Notes: a model not told the origin generated them from the letters alone. Shown: positions 1 through 12,821, counted from the stretch's first letter. The stretch: DNA of 64,000 bases from Chenopodium formosanum (GCA_024500155.1 CM044877.1:80212501-80276500); one strand, 5' to 3'. Numbers and translations: made by a program.

Positions 1-1053
1 TTGTTCATCACTTTAAAAAAAATAGTAATCTCGAGTTGCCTTCTACCAACATTTCCTCTTAAAATAGGAAATAAGAGTAAAGGCAAAATACAAACTACTC
101 CTATAGTAGCATCATGAATGCTAATGTTAATTAATTAATTAATTGATTATTAATTAATTAAAACCTCCATATTAGGAGGCCAGGGTGAACTGAGGAGGAT
201 GTTTGCAACTTTCTGAAAATTGTCATAAGTATATTTGTACTTTATTTTCAACGACTTGTCAAAGTAGATAGATACTGATAGATCCGTATACACAAGTCTT
301 AATTAAATTATAAACACTATTCTGTAAGATAAGATAGATAATATTTTAATTACATAATAAATACTTACATGAAAAAGCACAAATAAATTCGTATGTTGCT
401 TTAAAAAACATGCTTATACATAAGAAGAAATTAATTAAATTAAGAGTTTGGGAGTATTAATTTAATTAATTAAGTATTTAGTATAGTGGAGTGATAGTAG
501 TAGAGGTTGACTTTATGAATTTTGATACAAAGATAGAGGTTCCCTGGAGAGGAAGCAAACAATACCATAGATTTCCGTAAATTGAGTACTCAAATTAATT
601 GAACCACCTTTTTAAAATATTGAAAATAATTGTGGTCCAAAAATTTAATTTTCTTAATAGTAACATACCCCTACTATATGTTCTTGTTGAATTGTAATTT
701 CAACAAGTGAAAAAAAATATAGATTTCTCTTCAAAATAAAATTAAGGTATCATCAAAGGCTTAAGGGTATAATCTTATATTCTTATGTGTTATCGTAACG
801 GAATAAAAGGTTAAAAGTTGTTTCTTACAGTAATGTACGTTACACACGATATATAATTGTATATAACTAATACAATACAGAATATAAGTTATTTCGAGGA
901 AATAATATTGTCGTCATGTGATATTATTGTATCGCGAAAGGAGGCGAATCCTCTTATAACATATGGGAAAGAAATTTACCATTGGTATTGCAAAAACAGG
1001 TACTATGTATAAACTATATACTTATATAGTAGTGATTAATTTCTTCTATGTAA

Positions 1054-1089
<36 letters not shown>

Positions 1090-2171
1090 GCTTTCAGTCA
1101 CAACTTGTAGTTAAAGTGAGGATCAGATTGTTATTAAATGGAACATTCATGGAAGAGAAAATAATAATGTGTTGTGGGACTTGTGGCATTTTTAGGTGAA
1201 GTGAACATCCAATTGATTCAATATAAATGAATTCACTACAGAAATCTTAAAATAAATTTTAATGCAATGAAATATATGCAATGTAATTATATGAGTCAAC
1301 CTGTTCAATTAATTAGTGAACAACCATATGTACGAAATATGAATTAACTGTGTATTCTAAATGCATGGGCATCTTCAACCTTCAACCGTCAATTTTTATC
1401 TTGCTCAATTTGTCAACTGCATTTTACTTTGTTGGAAATTTATCTTGTTTCATTAATACTACACACATGACACATGCATGTAAATGTTTTGACTTTATTT
1501 TTTTTACAAGCCTGGATGTCGTTAATCATGTTATCACCTTCATTCTTACGTCTTTTTTAATATAGAAGTATAGATACACGAATTGTTGAGTTTGATTCTT
1601 GTTTTTTTAATAAATGCGACGTTTTGTTTTTTTAAAGTGAGTTTTAATTAATTACAACATTACATTTTACTGTGTGACTGTCCACACCCTGTGACCAATC
1701 TATAGGAGTTACTTATTTAGGGTTTACTCAATCAACATGAAAAATAATGGATGCTAGGTTTATATTTAATTACATATATAATAATGGATGCTAGGCTTAC
1801 ATTAAACTACATACTAATCAAGAATTGAAGACTACGCAAAGGTTGGTTGCGATCGAGGAGGATTGCTATTCAATAAGCCGATACTATAAGTACTAATACG
1901 GTTTATGCAATTATTTCAATTCATAAGAAATAAGTTGTGGTAGTTTCAATTCAATTTTGCTACTCGCTCGTTTCCATGAATCATCAACTTCATGTGTAAC
2001 GACATAACGTAATAACTAATAAGTGGTACACTATTAGTGTATTAGAGGGTAGAGACAAGCCTAAAATTTTATTAGTTCGTTTTATTATTATATCTTTGTA
2101 CAAATGTTATAGATATATAGAAATGCATCACCTTCTATAGTCCTATGTAAAGAGTACTCCGTATTATATAA
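1..2171. other. Intergenic AT-rich DNA, no gene seen
   Basis: This stretch is strongly AT-rich on both strands, with short TTAATTAA-like palindromes near 130-165 and a (TA)n run near 1055-1085. The open frames here are short, low-complexity and lack splice or domain support. I see no gene, RNA gene or complete element. Confidence 0.6.
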
Positions 2172-2260
2172 TACCTCTGATTTTTATTATTTGCAATTTT
2201 GGAATATTTTATATCTCACAAATAATACCTAAAAGTTGCAAATAATAAATATCGGAGGTA
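2172..2260. mobile_element. Stowaway-like MITE, 89 bp
   Basis: The ends TACCTCTGA and TCGGAGGTA are inverted repeats, and the whole 89 bp folds back on itself around a central TTTTATATCTCACAAATAAT. The reverse complement of 20854-20942 has the same length and the same core, so these are two copies of one family. TA at both ends fits the Stowaway (Tc1/mariner) target-site duplication. Family assignment is inferred from end sequence and TA only. Confidence 0.7.
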
Positions 2261-2906
2261 CATAATTAAGGAGCTCAATTATCATTATAAACAAGATGAT
2301 ATGATCATTGTGAATAAATTGGTTCATTCTAACCACTTTTGTTTAATTTACTTGTTTCGACTTTTATTTTAATTTACATATTTATGTTTATTGACTTCAT
2401 CCTTAAATTTCATTATCTTAGCTCAGATCAGTGTAATTATTGTTTAATTTGACTTAACTTAATATTTTACTTTTGGCTCTTTATATGTAGCCCTTTTGAA
2501 TATATTTTCAACTCGCTTAAGAGTTGATTGCTAATTTGAGTATGGTTGAACCGGCCAGTTGATTTTTTAATCAAATTAATGCACTCATTGCTTATATTTG
2601 TTTAATCACTCTGAAGTAGATGCGTAATTTAGGAGTATTGAGGCGGAAAGGAAAGCAATAATTGAAGAAGAAATTAAAGAGAACATTTGGTGGTGCATGA
2701 ACTAATTAAATAGGTTTTGCACTTGAAGATTTAGACTTAATAAAGAGTTAAAGACATGGTTTTATTAAAGTTGTCCAATTACTACTAAAACAGATAATTA
2801 AGTAATTAATTTGAAAAATTATACTCGATCATACTCTACTTAAATCATTACCAAAAGTTCATACATATAGAATTTTAACTTGAGGATTAAGGTGATAATA
2901 ACTTTA

Positions 2907-2968
2907 CTTCATTGATCTTTTTTTTTTTTTTCCTTTTTTTGGGACATCGACTTCTTCATTGATCTTTT
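2907..2968 (-). mobile_element. Tail-only retroposon footprint with 15-bp TSD
   Basis: CTTCATTGATCTTTT occurs at 2907-2921 and again at 2954-2968. Between the copies are 32 bp of T-rich sequence ending in GGGACATCGACT. Read on the minus strand this is a short tail (GATGTCCC) followed by a poly(A) tract. A long direct repeat flanking an A-tailed insert is the signature of LINE-type target-primed reverse transcription, here almost completely 5'-truncated. Confidence 0.6.
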
Positions 2969-3249
2969 AACACATGCTAATAATGATTTTACCTCGCAAA
3001 TTAAACCATTTTCACTTATAAAGAAATCTTGCTTGCTTACTGTACTTATATGGACAAAAAATATAAAAATTAAAAAATAATGCTCATAATGTAACTTACT
3101 TAGGCCTATTTTCAACAATGTATGATTGTGATTATTATTACTAATCAAAATTAAATATTAATGAGTGAAGCTTAATTTCACCAATTTAAATAGGTTCGAA
3201 CTGAATTTTACTCTCCTTCCATCCTTTTATGAAACACAAATTTTTATAC

Positions 3250-3770
3250 GCGGCATGTTGTATCGTGCGGCAAGACCGAGTTACTTGATTCTCTCGGTAA
3301 GGGGTTACTTGAGCTTTCACGGTTACTTGAGTTTCTCGGTCAGGGGTTACTTGGATTTTTCGAGGTTACTTGAGTTTCTCGATCGGGGGTTATTACTCGA
3401 GTTTCTGGGGTTAATTAAGTTTTTCGGTCATGAGTTACTTGAGTTTTTCGGTTAGGGGTTACTTGAGTTTTTCGGTCAGGGGTTACTCGAGTTTCTTGGT
3501 CAAGAGTTACTCGAGTAACCCCTGATTGAGAAACTCGAGTAACCCTTGACCGAATAACCCTTAACCAAGTGAACCCCTGTCCGAACCCCTCAAGTAACCC
3601 CTGACCAACTCAAGTAACCCCTGACTGAAAAACTCAAGTAATACATGACCGAGTAACTCTTGATCAAGTAACCTCTGACTGAAAAACTCAAGTAACCCCT
3701 TACTAAAAAACTCAGGTAACCCCTAACATAAAAACTCGGGTAACTCCTGCCGCATGGTGTGGCCGGCTGC
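3250..3770. repeat. Fold-back minisatellite: CGGTCAGGGGTTACTTGAG arms in inverted orientation
   Basis: From about 3280 to 3515 a degenerate ~24-bp motif (GGTTACTTGAGTTTCTCGGTC) repeats head to tail. From about 3515 to 3745 its reverse complement (CAAGTAACCCCTGACCGA) repeats. The two arms of roughly 230 bp can pair as a long imperfect hairpin. The outer edges share GCGGCA (3272-3277) and TGCCGC (3748-3753) in inverted orientation. Frames through it encode only monotonous periodic peptides, so I do not call a gene. Confidence 0.75.
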
Positions 3771-4162
3771 ACCAAAAAATTACTACTTTATTTATGAATA
3801 TCATGTGTATTTTTTTTTGTTGGTGTCCAATATTAAAAGTAAAAAAAAGGCCTATTTCTATTTAAAGGTTGGTTCACTTAGTTGTACTTATTGACAATAT
3901 TACCCTTTTTTGATGATTTGTCACCCCCTTTTTTTTACTACTAATGATACTTTTGATATTAAAATTCTCAATACTTTCTATCTCCCTCTCTTCAATAATT
4001 TTCAACCGCTTTTTCTTTCTCTCTATCTATCTCTAACCCAATATGCACCTATGAATTCCAATAATCAGTTTGAAGGAATATGCAACTTCATTAAATTCCA
4101 TGAAAAAAAAACCCAAATATTTATACTTAGTTTTAAAAAACACAAATCAAGAAAGACATGTG

Positions 4163-4908
4163 TAGGGGTGTAAATGAGCTGATACGTTCGTGAACTACTC
4201 GAGATTTCGCGAACAAACTTGGTCAAAGTTTGGTCAAAATTCATTTGTTAAGCTAACAAACAAACTTGAACAAAAATCTTAAGCTCGTCAAGCAGATGAA
4301 CAAAGCTCGAACAACATCATGTTCGATTCGGTAATGTTCATGATGAACAACTCGTTTAAGTTCATTTGTAAACTTTTTCATGCCCAATTAAAACTTGGAC
4401 AATTTATATATCTTTTATTCATACAAGTTTGTAAAAAGTACTCCCTCCGTTCCTTAATATAATACCTCTTTCGAGCATTTATTACTCACATAATAAAGAG
4501 AAAGAGACATTGTATTAAGGGACGGAGGGAATACTAATTATTTCATCATGGAAAGGCATGAAAACTCCGTGACTACCTTTTTGTATAGAAAAAATATAAA
4601 CATCTTATACAAAATTAAATGGATGTGTTAAAATTTGAAAGAAACCCTTTTATTATATGATAAATTAGGGCTCGTTTATTGATCAAGCTTGATTTATATT
4701 AAACCCGTTCAAGCTCAAACTTAAAATCGAAAGGCAAACGAGTATGTTGTGAACAAAGCTCAAACAAGCCAAATTCTTGATGAGCCCAGCTCGAACAAAA
4801 TATCTAATATCTTATTTAAGCTCGAGATAGTTTGAACATGAATAATTCTTATCAAGCTTAGCTTGAACAGACTAAAACTCGGCTCGGTTCAAATCAGTTG
4901 CAGTCCTA
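4163..4908. mobile_element. Decayed MITE-like element starting TAGGGGTGTAAATGAGC
   Basis: The left edge TAGGGGTGTAAATGAGC and the right edge TTGCAGTCCTA are imperfect inverted repeats. The interior is rich in GCTCGAAC and GTTCGAGC-like motifs typical of plant elements with this end. It carries a nested Stowaway MITE at 4439-4533. A related right edge (CATTTAACATCCCTAG) occurs near 44745-44760. Superfamily is uncertain. Confidence 0.5.
4439..4533. mobile_element. Stowaway MITE (CTCCCTCCGT ends), about 95 bp
   Basis: CTCCCTCCGTTCCTTAATA at the left is the inverted complement of the right end TATTAAGGGACGGAGGGA, with a central spacer containing TTTATTACTCACATAATAAA. CTCCCTCCGT is the classic plant Stowaway terminus. 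It lies inside the older element at 4163-4908. Confidence 0.8.
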
Positions 4909-7052
4909 GACAAGTTTCCCCATCCTATAACACTTCGCTATCTTCTTTTCTAACCTATAATGTACCACATAACGTCTTACATTAATTTTTTTTATTACAT
5001 TATTTTCTTAACTTTTTCATTAAACTAGCACTGTACTTCATCTCCATTCTCCCATGCACACTTCATCTTTAATTCTTTATCTCTTGTCTTCAATTGAACC
5101 TTTTCCTTTTCTCTCTATTTAATTTTAGTGTCTCCACCTTATTTTTAAGCCTCTATTTGGAATTAAAGTCCCAAAATTAATTATTTTAATCATATTTTGG
5201 ATTACACATTACAAACTTGATGATTTATTGGTGTTTCTCCACTCATATCTCAATGCAATTTTCTATGAACTAACAACTCGCGTGTATTGCATGACCGAGA
5301 AAGCTAGTTATTATTTATTGCATGAGTTTAGTAGTGCTATTGATTAGTTTTAAGAAAAAAGACGGAGGAAGTATTTAATAGTGTTTTTGACTTTGTGGCT
5401 ACTTATGTTTGATAAAAACGATTAATTTAGATTAAACATACATGAATGTATTAACATTAATTTTTTTATTGATTAAAATTATTTGTGTTTATTTATTTGA
5501 TTTTTTTTTTTCATTTCCAAACACAAACTATAGTAAATAAGAGTAAAATATTAAATAGTCGAGCCTTGACAACATACAATGGGCAATTTCATGACCACTC
5601 TGAACTAGACCTGATTATTGGGATAAGGTATCCTAACGATAATAGGGCCCAAACCAAGATTAAAGTCCCTTAGTAGGGAGAGTGGAAGTTCATGAGATTT
5701 GATAAGAAGTGTTTAATTTTGAGCTCTACTCAACTACTCATATAGAAGAATTCTAATTGCGGGAAAGTGGAAATTCAAGAGATTTGATAAATTAGCTAGT
5801 TACTTTGTTATTGACACACAAAAGGAAAACTGGAGGCCGGAAGTGGAAATACAAACTTCCTACAAAACATGAGAGGTTACCTAGCCTCTGCTTGGTGAAT
5901 CAAAATTTATGGTAATTTTGAATTACCACATTGCCAACCAAACAAGTTAAAGAAATCCTAAGAATTTCATTAGGAAAATTAAATAACTTTTAATTCCTAT
6001 GTCAACCAATCTTGAGGGCGACATACTATACTTCCCTCACAATATGATAATATTAAATTATGAACATAGGCATAATCCATAAACATAAAACATACATTAA
6101 AAGTAGAGATATTAAACATTAATTAATTTACTACATTAAAGGAATGCAACTTTGCATTAATACTCAACTTACTTAATACCATGTATGAAAATATATTCAC
6201 AATTTTCGCTAAAAAAAATAAAACGATATACACTTGTATGTAAGTATCTATTATATTGTTTAAATCGATATTAATTTGAAAATGCATGACTAAAGAAACA
6301 GGTCAATTAGTATATACGGAGCAGTGGAGTACTATATACAAGTAGTTGATGATTCGACTTTGATCTTCTCAAATGCAACCCTTAATGTAAAGTTGTGCTA
6401 GCTAACTTCTAGGGCTACGAACCATGGTTTACCACTTAACCCTCAAGATAAAATTAAAGAGGTACAATAATCAAACTTTCATAATATATAAACAAGTGTA
6501 CATCGAATAATTATGTTAATTTTACACCTAAGATTTTATTCAGTACAGTACTAGAATTTGTCATCTTATAATTAATTTCACATTTGGTGTAATACAGTGC
6601 TTTTAATTTGTGAAATTTGTGGGTGAGAAACCCAGGAAACAAACAAATCATTACTTTGATCTATATAATCCTTCTCATTAAATTGCAATTAATGTGGCTC
6701 CATGGATTAGTAGTAGATACAAAAATTGAGAATTTGACTGTAACGTAATTAACCGTGATTCTGGCTCTTAGCTAATATGGAGTACATGTATAGTTGTATC
6801 AATTATTTAATGTACTCCGTACCAAATACACCCAAACGTAAGGAAATTTGGAGATGGAGTGATTTTAGATTTTTTATTTCATTATTCATATTTTGAATTT
6901 TAAAATTTTTAATCCTTTGATTATTTTCTCTCCGCCTTTCTATCTTCTGACTCAGTACGTATTATAACTGTATAAGTATCCACTATTAGTATTTGGGTTT
7001 TTTCACGGGAATTAAAAAAGTTGTACATCCGTTAAAACTAATGATTATATAT
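4909..7052. other. Intergenic AT-rich DNA with a solitary Stowaway-like end
   Basis: No gene is supported here. The only landmark is a GACGGAGGAAGTATTT end near 5358-5373 that looks like one terminus of a MITE whose partner is not recognisable. The remainder is AT-rich spacer up to the left end of the MULE. Confidence 0.5.
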
Positions 7053-7169
7053 AGGAAAAATACAGTTTAATAATCCCAACTATTGCTCATTTACCTAGAA
7101 TAGTCCCAACTAACGTTTATTCTGTAATAATCCCAACTATTCATCCTATTTTCCTCCAGCAGTCCCAGT
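7053..7169 (+). repeat. Left TIR of MULE
   Basis: It starts AGGAAAAATACAGTTTAATA and matches the reverse complement of 12822-12938 at about 115 of 117 positions. The repeat contains an internal duplication of the phrase TAATAATCCCAACTATT. Confidence 0.9.
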
Positions 7170-7388
7170 AGGTCACTTACCTGCTAGTGCAGGTCAAAAG
7201 CCTACGTGGCATTTGTTTTTCTTTTTTTTTTTTAAATTTCTTGTTGTTAGCTTGTTATTAATAAGGTGAGTCAGCCTTAACTTTTTTTTTTGCCCGTTAT
7301 TTCTTCTTCTCTCTTCTCTCCTCATCTCCCCTGTTTGTAGTGTGATTAATTTTTTTTTTTTTTTTTTGAATCTTCTTTTGAATTATCA

Positions 7389-7982
7389 ATGGCTACAGGA
7401 AGGAATAAGTTAGGTGGGTCCCCAACATCATCTTCAAGCTCTAGGGGAGGGTTGTATGCCACGACTAGATGCAGTTGTGGGCTAGAGGCGGTTGTGCGTA
7501 TGGTGAAGAAGGGCCCTAATATTGGTTGCAAGTTCTTTGGTTGTCCTAAATGGCCTGTAAGTTAATTGGTTGTTTATTTATTGAATTGTTGTTGTTGTTG
7601 TGGGTAAATTATTTGTTGTAATGTTGAAGTGAGTAGTTGCAATTTGATTGAAATTAGGCTTTTTGTGAATTTGTACAGGATACAGAGTGCAATTTCATGA
7701 AGTGGGTTGATTGTGGCAATGGAGATGACTTGCGGTTTCAGATCTTTGAAAAAGGAAACAACTATAGCTGAGTTAGAGATGCAGAAGTGTATGTTGGAAG
7801 ACAAAGTGAAGAGGTTGCAAGGAAAGAAGGGAATTTTTGAGGATGAATTGTTAGAAATGAAAGCTGAAGTAAGCCAACTAAGGATTGAGCTGATGAGGTC
7901 TTCAAGGACTGAATATAATTTGACAATGGCTCTGTTTTGTTCATGGTTGTTCTTTGGCATTTTGGTGTTGATGTTCAAGTAG
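7389..7982 (+). pseudogene. MULE-borne GRF zinc finger / coiled coil / TM protein, one frameshift
   Basis: Exon 1 (7389-7556, 56 codons) and exon 2 (from 7679) are joined by a clean GTAAGT...TACAG intron of 122 nt. The joined product has a GRF-type zinc finger: CSCG at residues 28-31, R37, GPNIGCKFFGCP at 42-53, then CNFMKWVD after the splice. GRF fingers bind single-stranded nucleic acid in characterised proteins. Read straight through, the frame stops at TGA 7769-7771. One surplus A in the A5 run at 7749-7753 would account for this, because the next frame continues with a heptad-rich coiled coil (about 7760-7910) and a hydrophobic C-terminal segment ending in LVLMFK at 7980. The domain order resembles the uncharacterised At4g04775-like family of plants. 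It lies 220 bp inside the left TIR and converges on the transposase gene. Host capture or a genuine second transposon gene are both possible. Confidence 0.7.
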
Positions 7983-8312
7983 TATTGTTTAGAGTAAATT
8001 AATGATTAGTGACAATTATGTAAGTAGCTTAGTCTTTGGACTTTGAATTAAGGAAATTAGTGTTGTTGTAGGCAGTGAACTTTGTTGCTTGTAACCTGTG
8101 CCTATTTATGCAATATGAAATAAAATTTGGATTCAAAACATAAGTCATTTAATACTTCATACATTACTTAAGTTGTATGTCATAATAAGTTCTCAAAATC
8201 CAAAATAAGTAGCCAAATATACAAGCTACTCCTACTACCCCAAAATATTAGTAGCTAATTTTTAACACAAAATAAGTTAGGCTTAATTGTTTCATACAAA
8301 CAACTTCTAAAA

Positions 8313-11300
8313 CTACTGAGTTTGATGAGGCTGGTTTGATTGTTGGCTTGAGCTCAATCCACCAATGTAATTTGTTGGTTGCTGACTCATAGCCTTCCTG
8401 CTCCTCATAGTTGTTGTTGTTCCTGCAACCTCCCTTGAAGATTTTCCTCGAACCTGAAACAAGATTGCATTAATTATGAATTATACTTAATACTCTCATA
8501 AAACCATGATATAGTTACAGTGCTGTTAACTTACATTGGTAAGGACAGATCCATCATCACCAAAAAGAACTCCAACACCCCTAGGAGCTCCTCTTCCTCT
8601 AGCTGTTTGGCCTCTTCCTGCACCTCTTCTACCTCTTCCTGCTCCCCTTCCCTGAGCTCTGTCAGTGCCAGATGCCTGAGTCCCCACTTGTGTTATATCT
8701 GATGGCCCTGCAGATTGAGACATCCCTGCACCTGAAGCAGAAGATGGTGGTAGGGATCTTCCTGTATGAGGTTGTTGTCCACCTCTTGCTCCTCTTCCTC
8801 TCAAAATAGTCCTTCCACCTCTTCCAAGCTGTGTGGGCTGGGCACTAATGTCATGGTGTGCTGGTGCATTCACTGCAGCAGAGACTTGGGCCTGAGGAGT
8901 TTCCCCATCTTTTCTAGGTCTACCCCTAGGCTTTTTTGATGGTGGTTCACTGGGTTCCTCAACAGATGGCTTGTTAGGGCATTTCCTGTTGTTGTGTGAA
9001 GTTGACTTGCACACAGAACAGGACATTTGAATTCCATTTTTGGATAAAGAACCTGGTTTTTTGGGGTTCTCAAATGGGTCCTTAATTCTGTTTTTTCTTG
9101 GCCTCCCTGGTCCTATCTTAATGGGAGGTGGTGCAAGAGGGCAAGAGACTTTTGGCCAATATCTTTCTCCTTCTATAGGAGGAATAGATCCTATCAAACA
9201 AGACACACAAGCTACTTTAGTTAAAAATAACAGGTGGCATGTCTATCAACATTTGATGAATGAAAGCAATATGAAATTGTACCTGCATATGCCTTCAAAT
9301 AGTTCTCCCTTGTATAGCATGGATCCACAAAGTTCTCTACTTCTTGGTTTAGGAAAAAGATGCAGGCACAAGCATGACAGCAGGGAATGCCAAGCATATC
9401 CCATTTCCTGCAACTGCATCTTCTGTCTTCCAAATTAACCACAAGTTGGTCCATGTTGTGACATGTTGTGAAAGACATTGAAAAAAGTCTCAGAAGAGGG
9501 ATACACATTACAATATGCAGCCTTGTCTTTCTCCTTATTCAACTTATTCTGAATTCTAGGGCATAAGGCAGTTGTGCACTTAGTCATTTCTTGCCTTTTC
9601 TTCACAAGCCTTTGCATTAGCCCAGTTCTTATTTCTTCAAGCATATAGAGAAGATGCTTTGTTCTTGCCTGTATTATGTAACCGTTGAAGGTTTCTGCTA
9701 TGTTGCTGGTTATGGCATCTGTCTTCATTGAAGTCTTCATGAAAGCTCTACGGAAGCTAGGAGGGTTATATTTTTTGAATGCCTCAGCTGCATCAGTGCT
9801 TATTTCAGCAAGTTCACTCAGTGCTTGATCATAATCTGCCATGCTGTAAGACTTTGCAATTTTCCAAAATTGCAGCTTGAACTCATCACCTCTGTATGTC
9901 TTGTTCCAGTGAGCATAGATATGTCTGGCACAATGTCTATGCTCAGCTTTGGGCAAGACATTTGACACAGCATTGAGTATTGCCTAACAAAAAAGACAAA
10001 CCAAAAAGTCAGAATGCAAGACTTTATATGATTTTTAACAAAACATATCACTACTAAGGTAATAGACTTACTTGGTGTTCATCTGAGATGATAGCAACTT
10101 CATCTCCTTCACCCAAGTCAAGAAAGGTCTGAATATGTGTAAAAAACCACTCCCAGCTCAAATTGTTTTCTTCTTCTGTAACAGCCCAGGCCACTGGGTA
10201 CATCTGGTCATTTGCATCCCTACCAACTGCACAAAGGAGCTGACCACCTAGAAAGGTCTTCAAAAAACAACCATCAACTGCTAGAACTTTCCTACACCCT
10301 TCTTTTCACCCTTTTGCTAGACCCTCAAAACACATAAAGAGCCTTTGGAATACTGGTGTAGGCAACTTTGACTCAACTGTCACTAACAGAATGTGGCTAC
10401 CAGGAGTGCTCTTCTGAACAGCAGCTAAGTATCCCTCCACCTTTTGGTAATGGTCATGCATAGATCCATGTAGAAGCTTGTGTGCTGCATACTTGACTTT
10501 GTATGCAAACACCCTATTCACTATCATCTTGTATGCCCTCTTTATACATTCCACTATCTCTTTGGCTGGCAGTGAGGTCTTGTTTTAAACACCTCTAGGA
10601 ATTGCTGTGCAACCCATTTGGCCTTCAACTGTCTGTTTTTCTTCATGTTCCTCTGACAGGTGTGCTTATTGCACACTCTCTTTATCAAAATTGCTGCCTT
10701 TCCAATATGCCAGGAACCATAAACTCTAAATGGACAGCCCTTAATACACCTTGCTTCAATCCTTTGACCCCTGTTCTTGTTGCTATTGGTAATTACTAAG
10801 TTTTTCCCTTGAAATACAGCATACTTAGAAACTGCCTCCCTAAAGTCATCTCTTTTTGCAAACCTCAAACCAACTCTCCAGGTGAAATGTGAAAAGTCAG
10901 TGTCTGGGCTAACTAGCAAAGCAGATCTCTTTGTCCTGCAACCCTCATTCCCTTCATCATCAGTTGGAGGTGGGGAGTTCTCTTCCTCCTCAGTATCTTC
11001 ATACTCACTTTCATGCTCAGACTCATTATCTTGCTCTTCATGCACCACAGTGCTCTTTCCCTCAATTGCTTCTTTAGCCAACTGTGCTGCAGCCTGTACT
11101 AGTTGTGTGGTGCAGCTCTTAACTCTCTCTCTAGCTTGGCTGTATTCCTCATCACTTATATCAGAATCAAAATTGTCCCCTTCATCCAAAATGGCCTCAT
11201 TATACTCATCCTCTAATTCTGCATCTAATCCTTCCAAACCAGTGAGGACATTTTCATTTTCTAACTCCAAATCAAATCCATCATCCTCCTCATCCTCAGT

Positions 11301-12197
11301 GCATACTCCTTCAAAAAAGGGTTCTACAGTCCCCTTCCCTTTGTCACTACACTCTGCTAAAACACCTTTGCCTTTATCTGTCAGAGGATTATATGTTGGG
11401 TCTGCATCATCACTTCCACCACTAAAGTAACCTTCACACAACTGATCTAACCTAAGTGGACTATCTGGCCTGTCATCAAGCCAATCATACTCATCATCAG
11501 TAACAGGTTGAGAGGTGTGTGGTGGACTGGTTGTATTTCTGGGTGATGTTGTTTGTGGAGGGGAAGTTTGTTTCAAAAAACCTAGATCTAAAGTATTAAA
11601 AGCATTATGGGTAAGGTTGGGGGAAGTTGGGGCATCTGTTGTTTCTTTGAGGGAGTTGGAAGATGCTTTTTTGGGCAGCCCTTTTGGAATTAATGGTGGG
11701 GCAGGTGCTTTTTTAGTCCTTGGACTTGTCCTAACTTGAGTCAACACAGTTGGTGGGCCCCTTTTAGGTGTCTTTTTCTTTTTTTTTTTAAGTTTGGATG
11801 GAGAAGATTGAGAAGCTTGTGTCAGTGGTTGGAAGTGTCTTACAACTAATGGTTCTTCAATTGGCTCAAGCTCTGGTGACTCATCTCTATGCTTTACATA
11901 CAGCTCCACACACCTATACTTCACACCCAGCTTAGCAACCTCCATTACATCAGCATCATCATGCACTTTCCTAAGTCCATTTGTCATACTTAGCCCAGGA
12001 ACCAAGTAATACAGACCAACAACAGTTTTCCCCTCACTGCAACACTCCTTAGCTAACTCCAGTATGTCAAAGAAGCTTAACAAATCTGGGTCAATTTGCT
12101 TAGATTTACCTCTCCCCCCCTCATAAACCAATTCACCGTTATTGACATGCTTGAAGTACCCACTATGCCAAAACTTCAGAGAAATATACTCACACAT
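8313..12197 (-). pseudogene. mudrA-like: mudrA-type MULE transposase gene, broken by two frameshifts and one nonsense codon
   Basis: Four exons are supported by GT-AG junctions: 12197-10072, 9983-9283, 9190-8535 and 8453-8313. The N-terminus (MCEYISLKFWHSGYF) is the PB1-like domain of plant MuDR proteins, followed by an acidic linker. The catalytic triad is visible: Asp in AVDGCFL, Asp in IISDEHQ and Glu in SNIAETFNGY. A SWIM zinc finger follows (CSCRKWDMLGIPCCHAC). The tail has AT-hook-like PGRPRKNR, a CX2CX4HX4C zinc knuckle (CSVCKSTSHNNRKC) and Gly/Arg repeats. Lesions: a 1-nt loss near 10570-10573 (TGCCAGCC where TGGCCAGCC is expected), TGA at 10306-10308 probably replacing Trp, and a frame change between about 9440 and 9500. 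As read, no full transposase can be made. Sequencing or assembly error at these sites is not excluded. Confidence 0.88.
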
Positions 12198-12821
12198 TTC
12201 AACCTAACAACTACAACAATAATTCACAATTACTAACACACCCACACAAATAATCAACAACAAACCCTAACATAACGAATACAGTAAACCACAACAAACA
12301 ACAATTCAATTAAAATTGATTATAATTCACAAATTAGCAAAACCCAGAAGATCTGAAAATCTAACCATATACAAACTAATTATAATTCTCAATAATCTCA
12401 GTAAATCGAATCAATTAAACACATAAATCAACAATCTTTGCGAAATTTAGCAAAACTAGGGTTTACCTGAACAAAGCTTCACTACACTTCTTCAATGGCG
12501 TCGCGAAAGCTATCCCACCACCGTCGCACCGTATTTCCTTTAAATGGAAACTCAATTTCGCTAGATGTTTTCCAATTTAGGAAACTGAAATTTGGGTGGA
12601 GAAGTTAATTCGCAGGAGAGACTGTTAATGGCTGGATTTAATTTTCTTGCAGAAGGTGGTTGAGGGTGATGACGTGGCGTCTACTTTGGGTGGGAAATGA
12701 TTTGAGGAAAAAATTAGGGAGGTCAACTACAGTTTTGTCCAACTCAGCAATCCATATGGAAAAAAAAAGGTAAAAAAAAATATTTGGGAAAAGGTTAACT
12801 TGGAAAACCGGTTTCCAGTCA

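Noticed and set aside
963..1199. Short ORF with an Ile-Tyr run
   Set aside because: Driven by a (TA)n tract, with no domain or regulatory context. The same applies to 45262-45450 and 62559-62783.
3165..3775. ORFs on both strands through the fold-back repeat
   Set aside because: Periodic peptides mirror the 24-bp motif. No independent support.
10882..11739. Plus-strand ORFs rich in Ser
   Set aside because: Antisense shadows of the acidic, low-complexity linker of the transposase gene.
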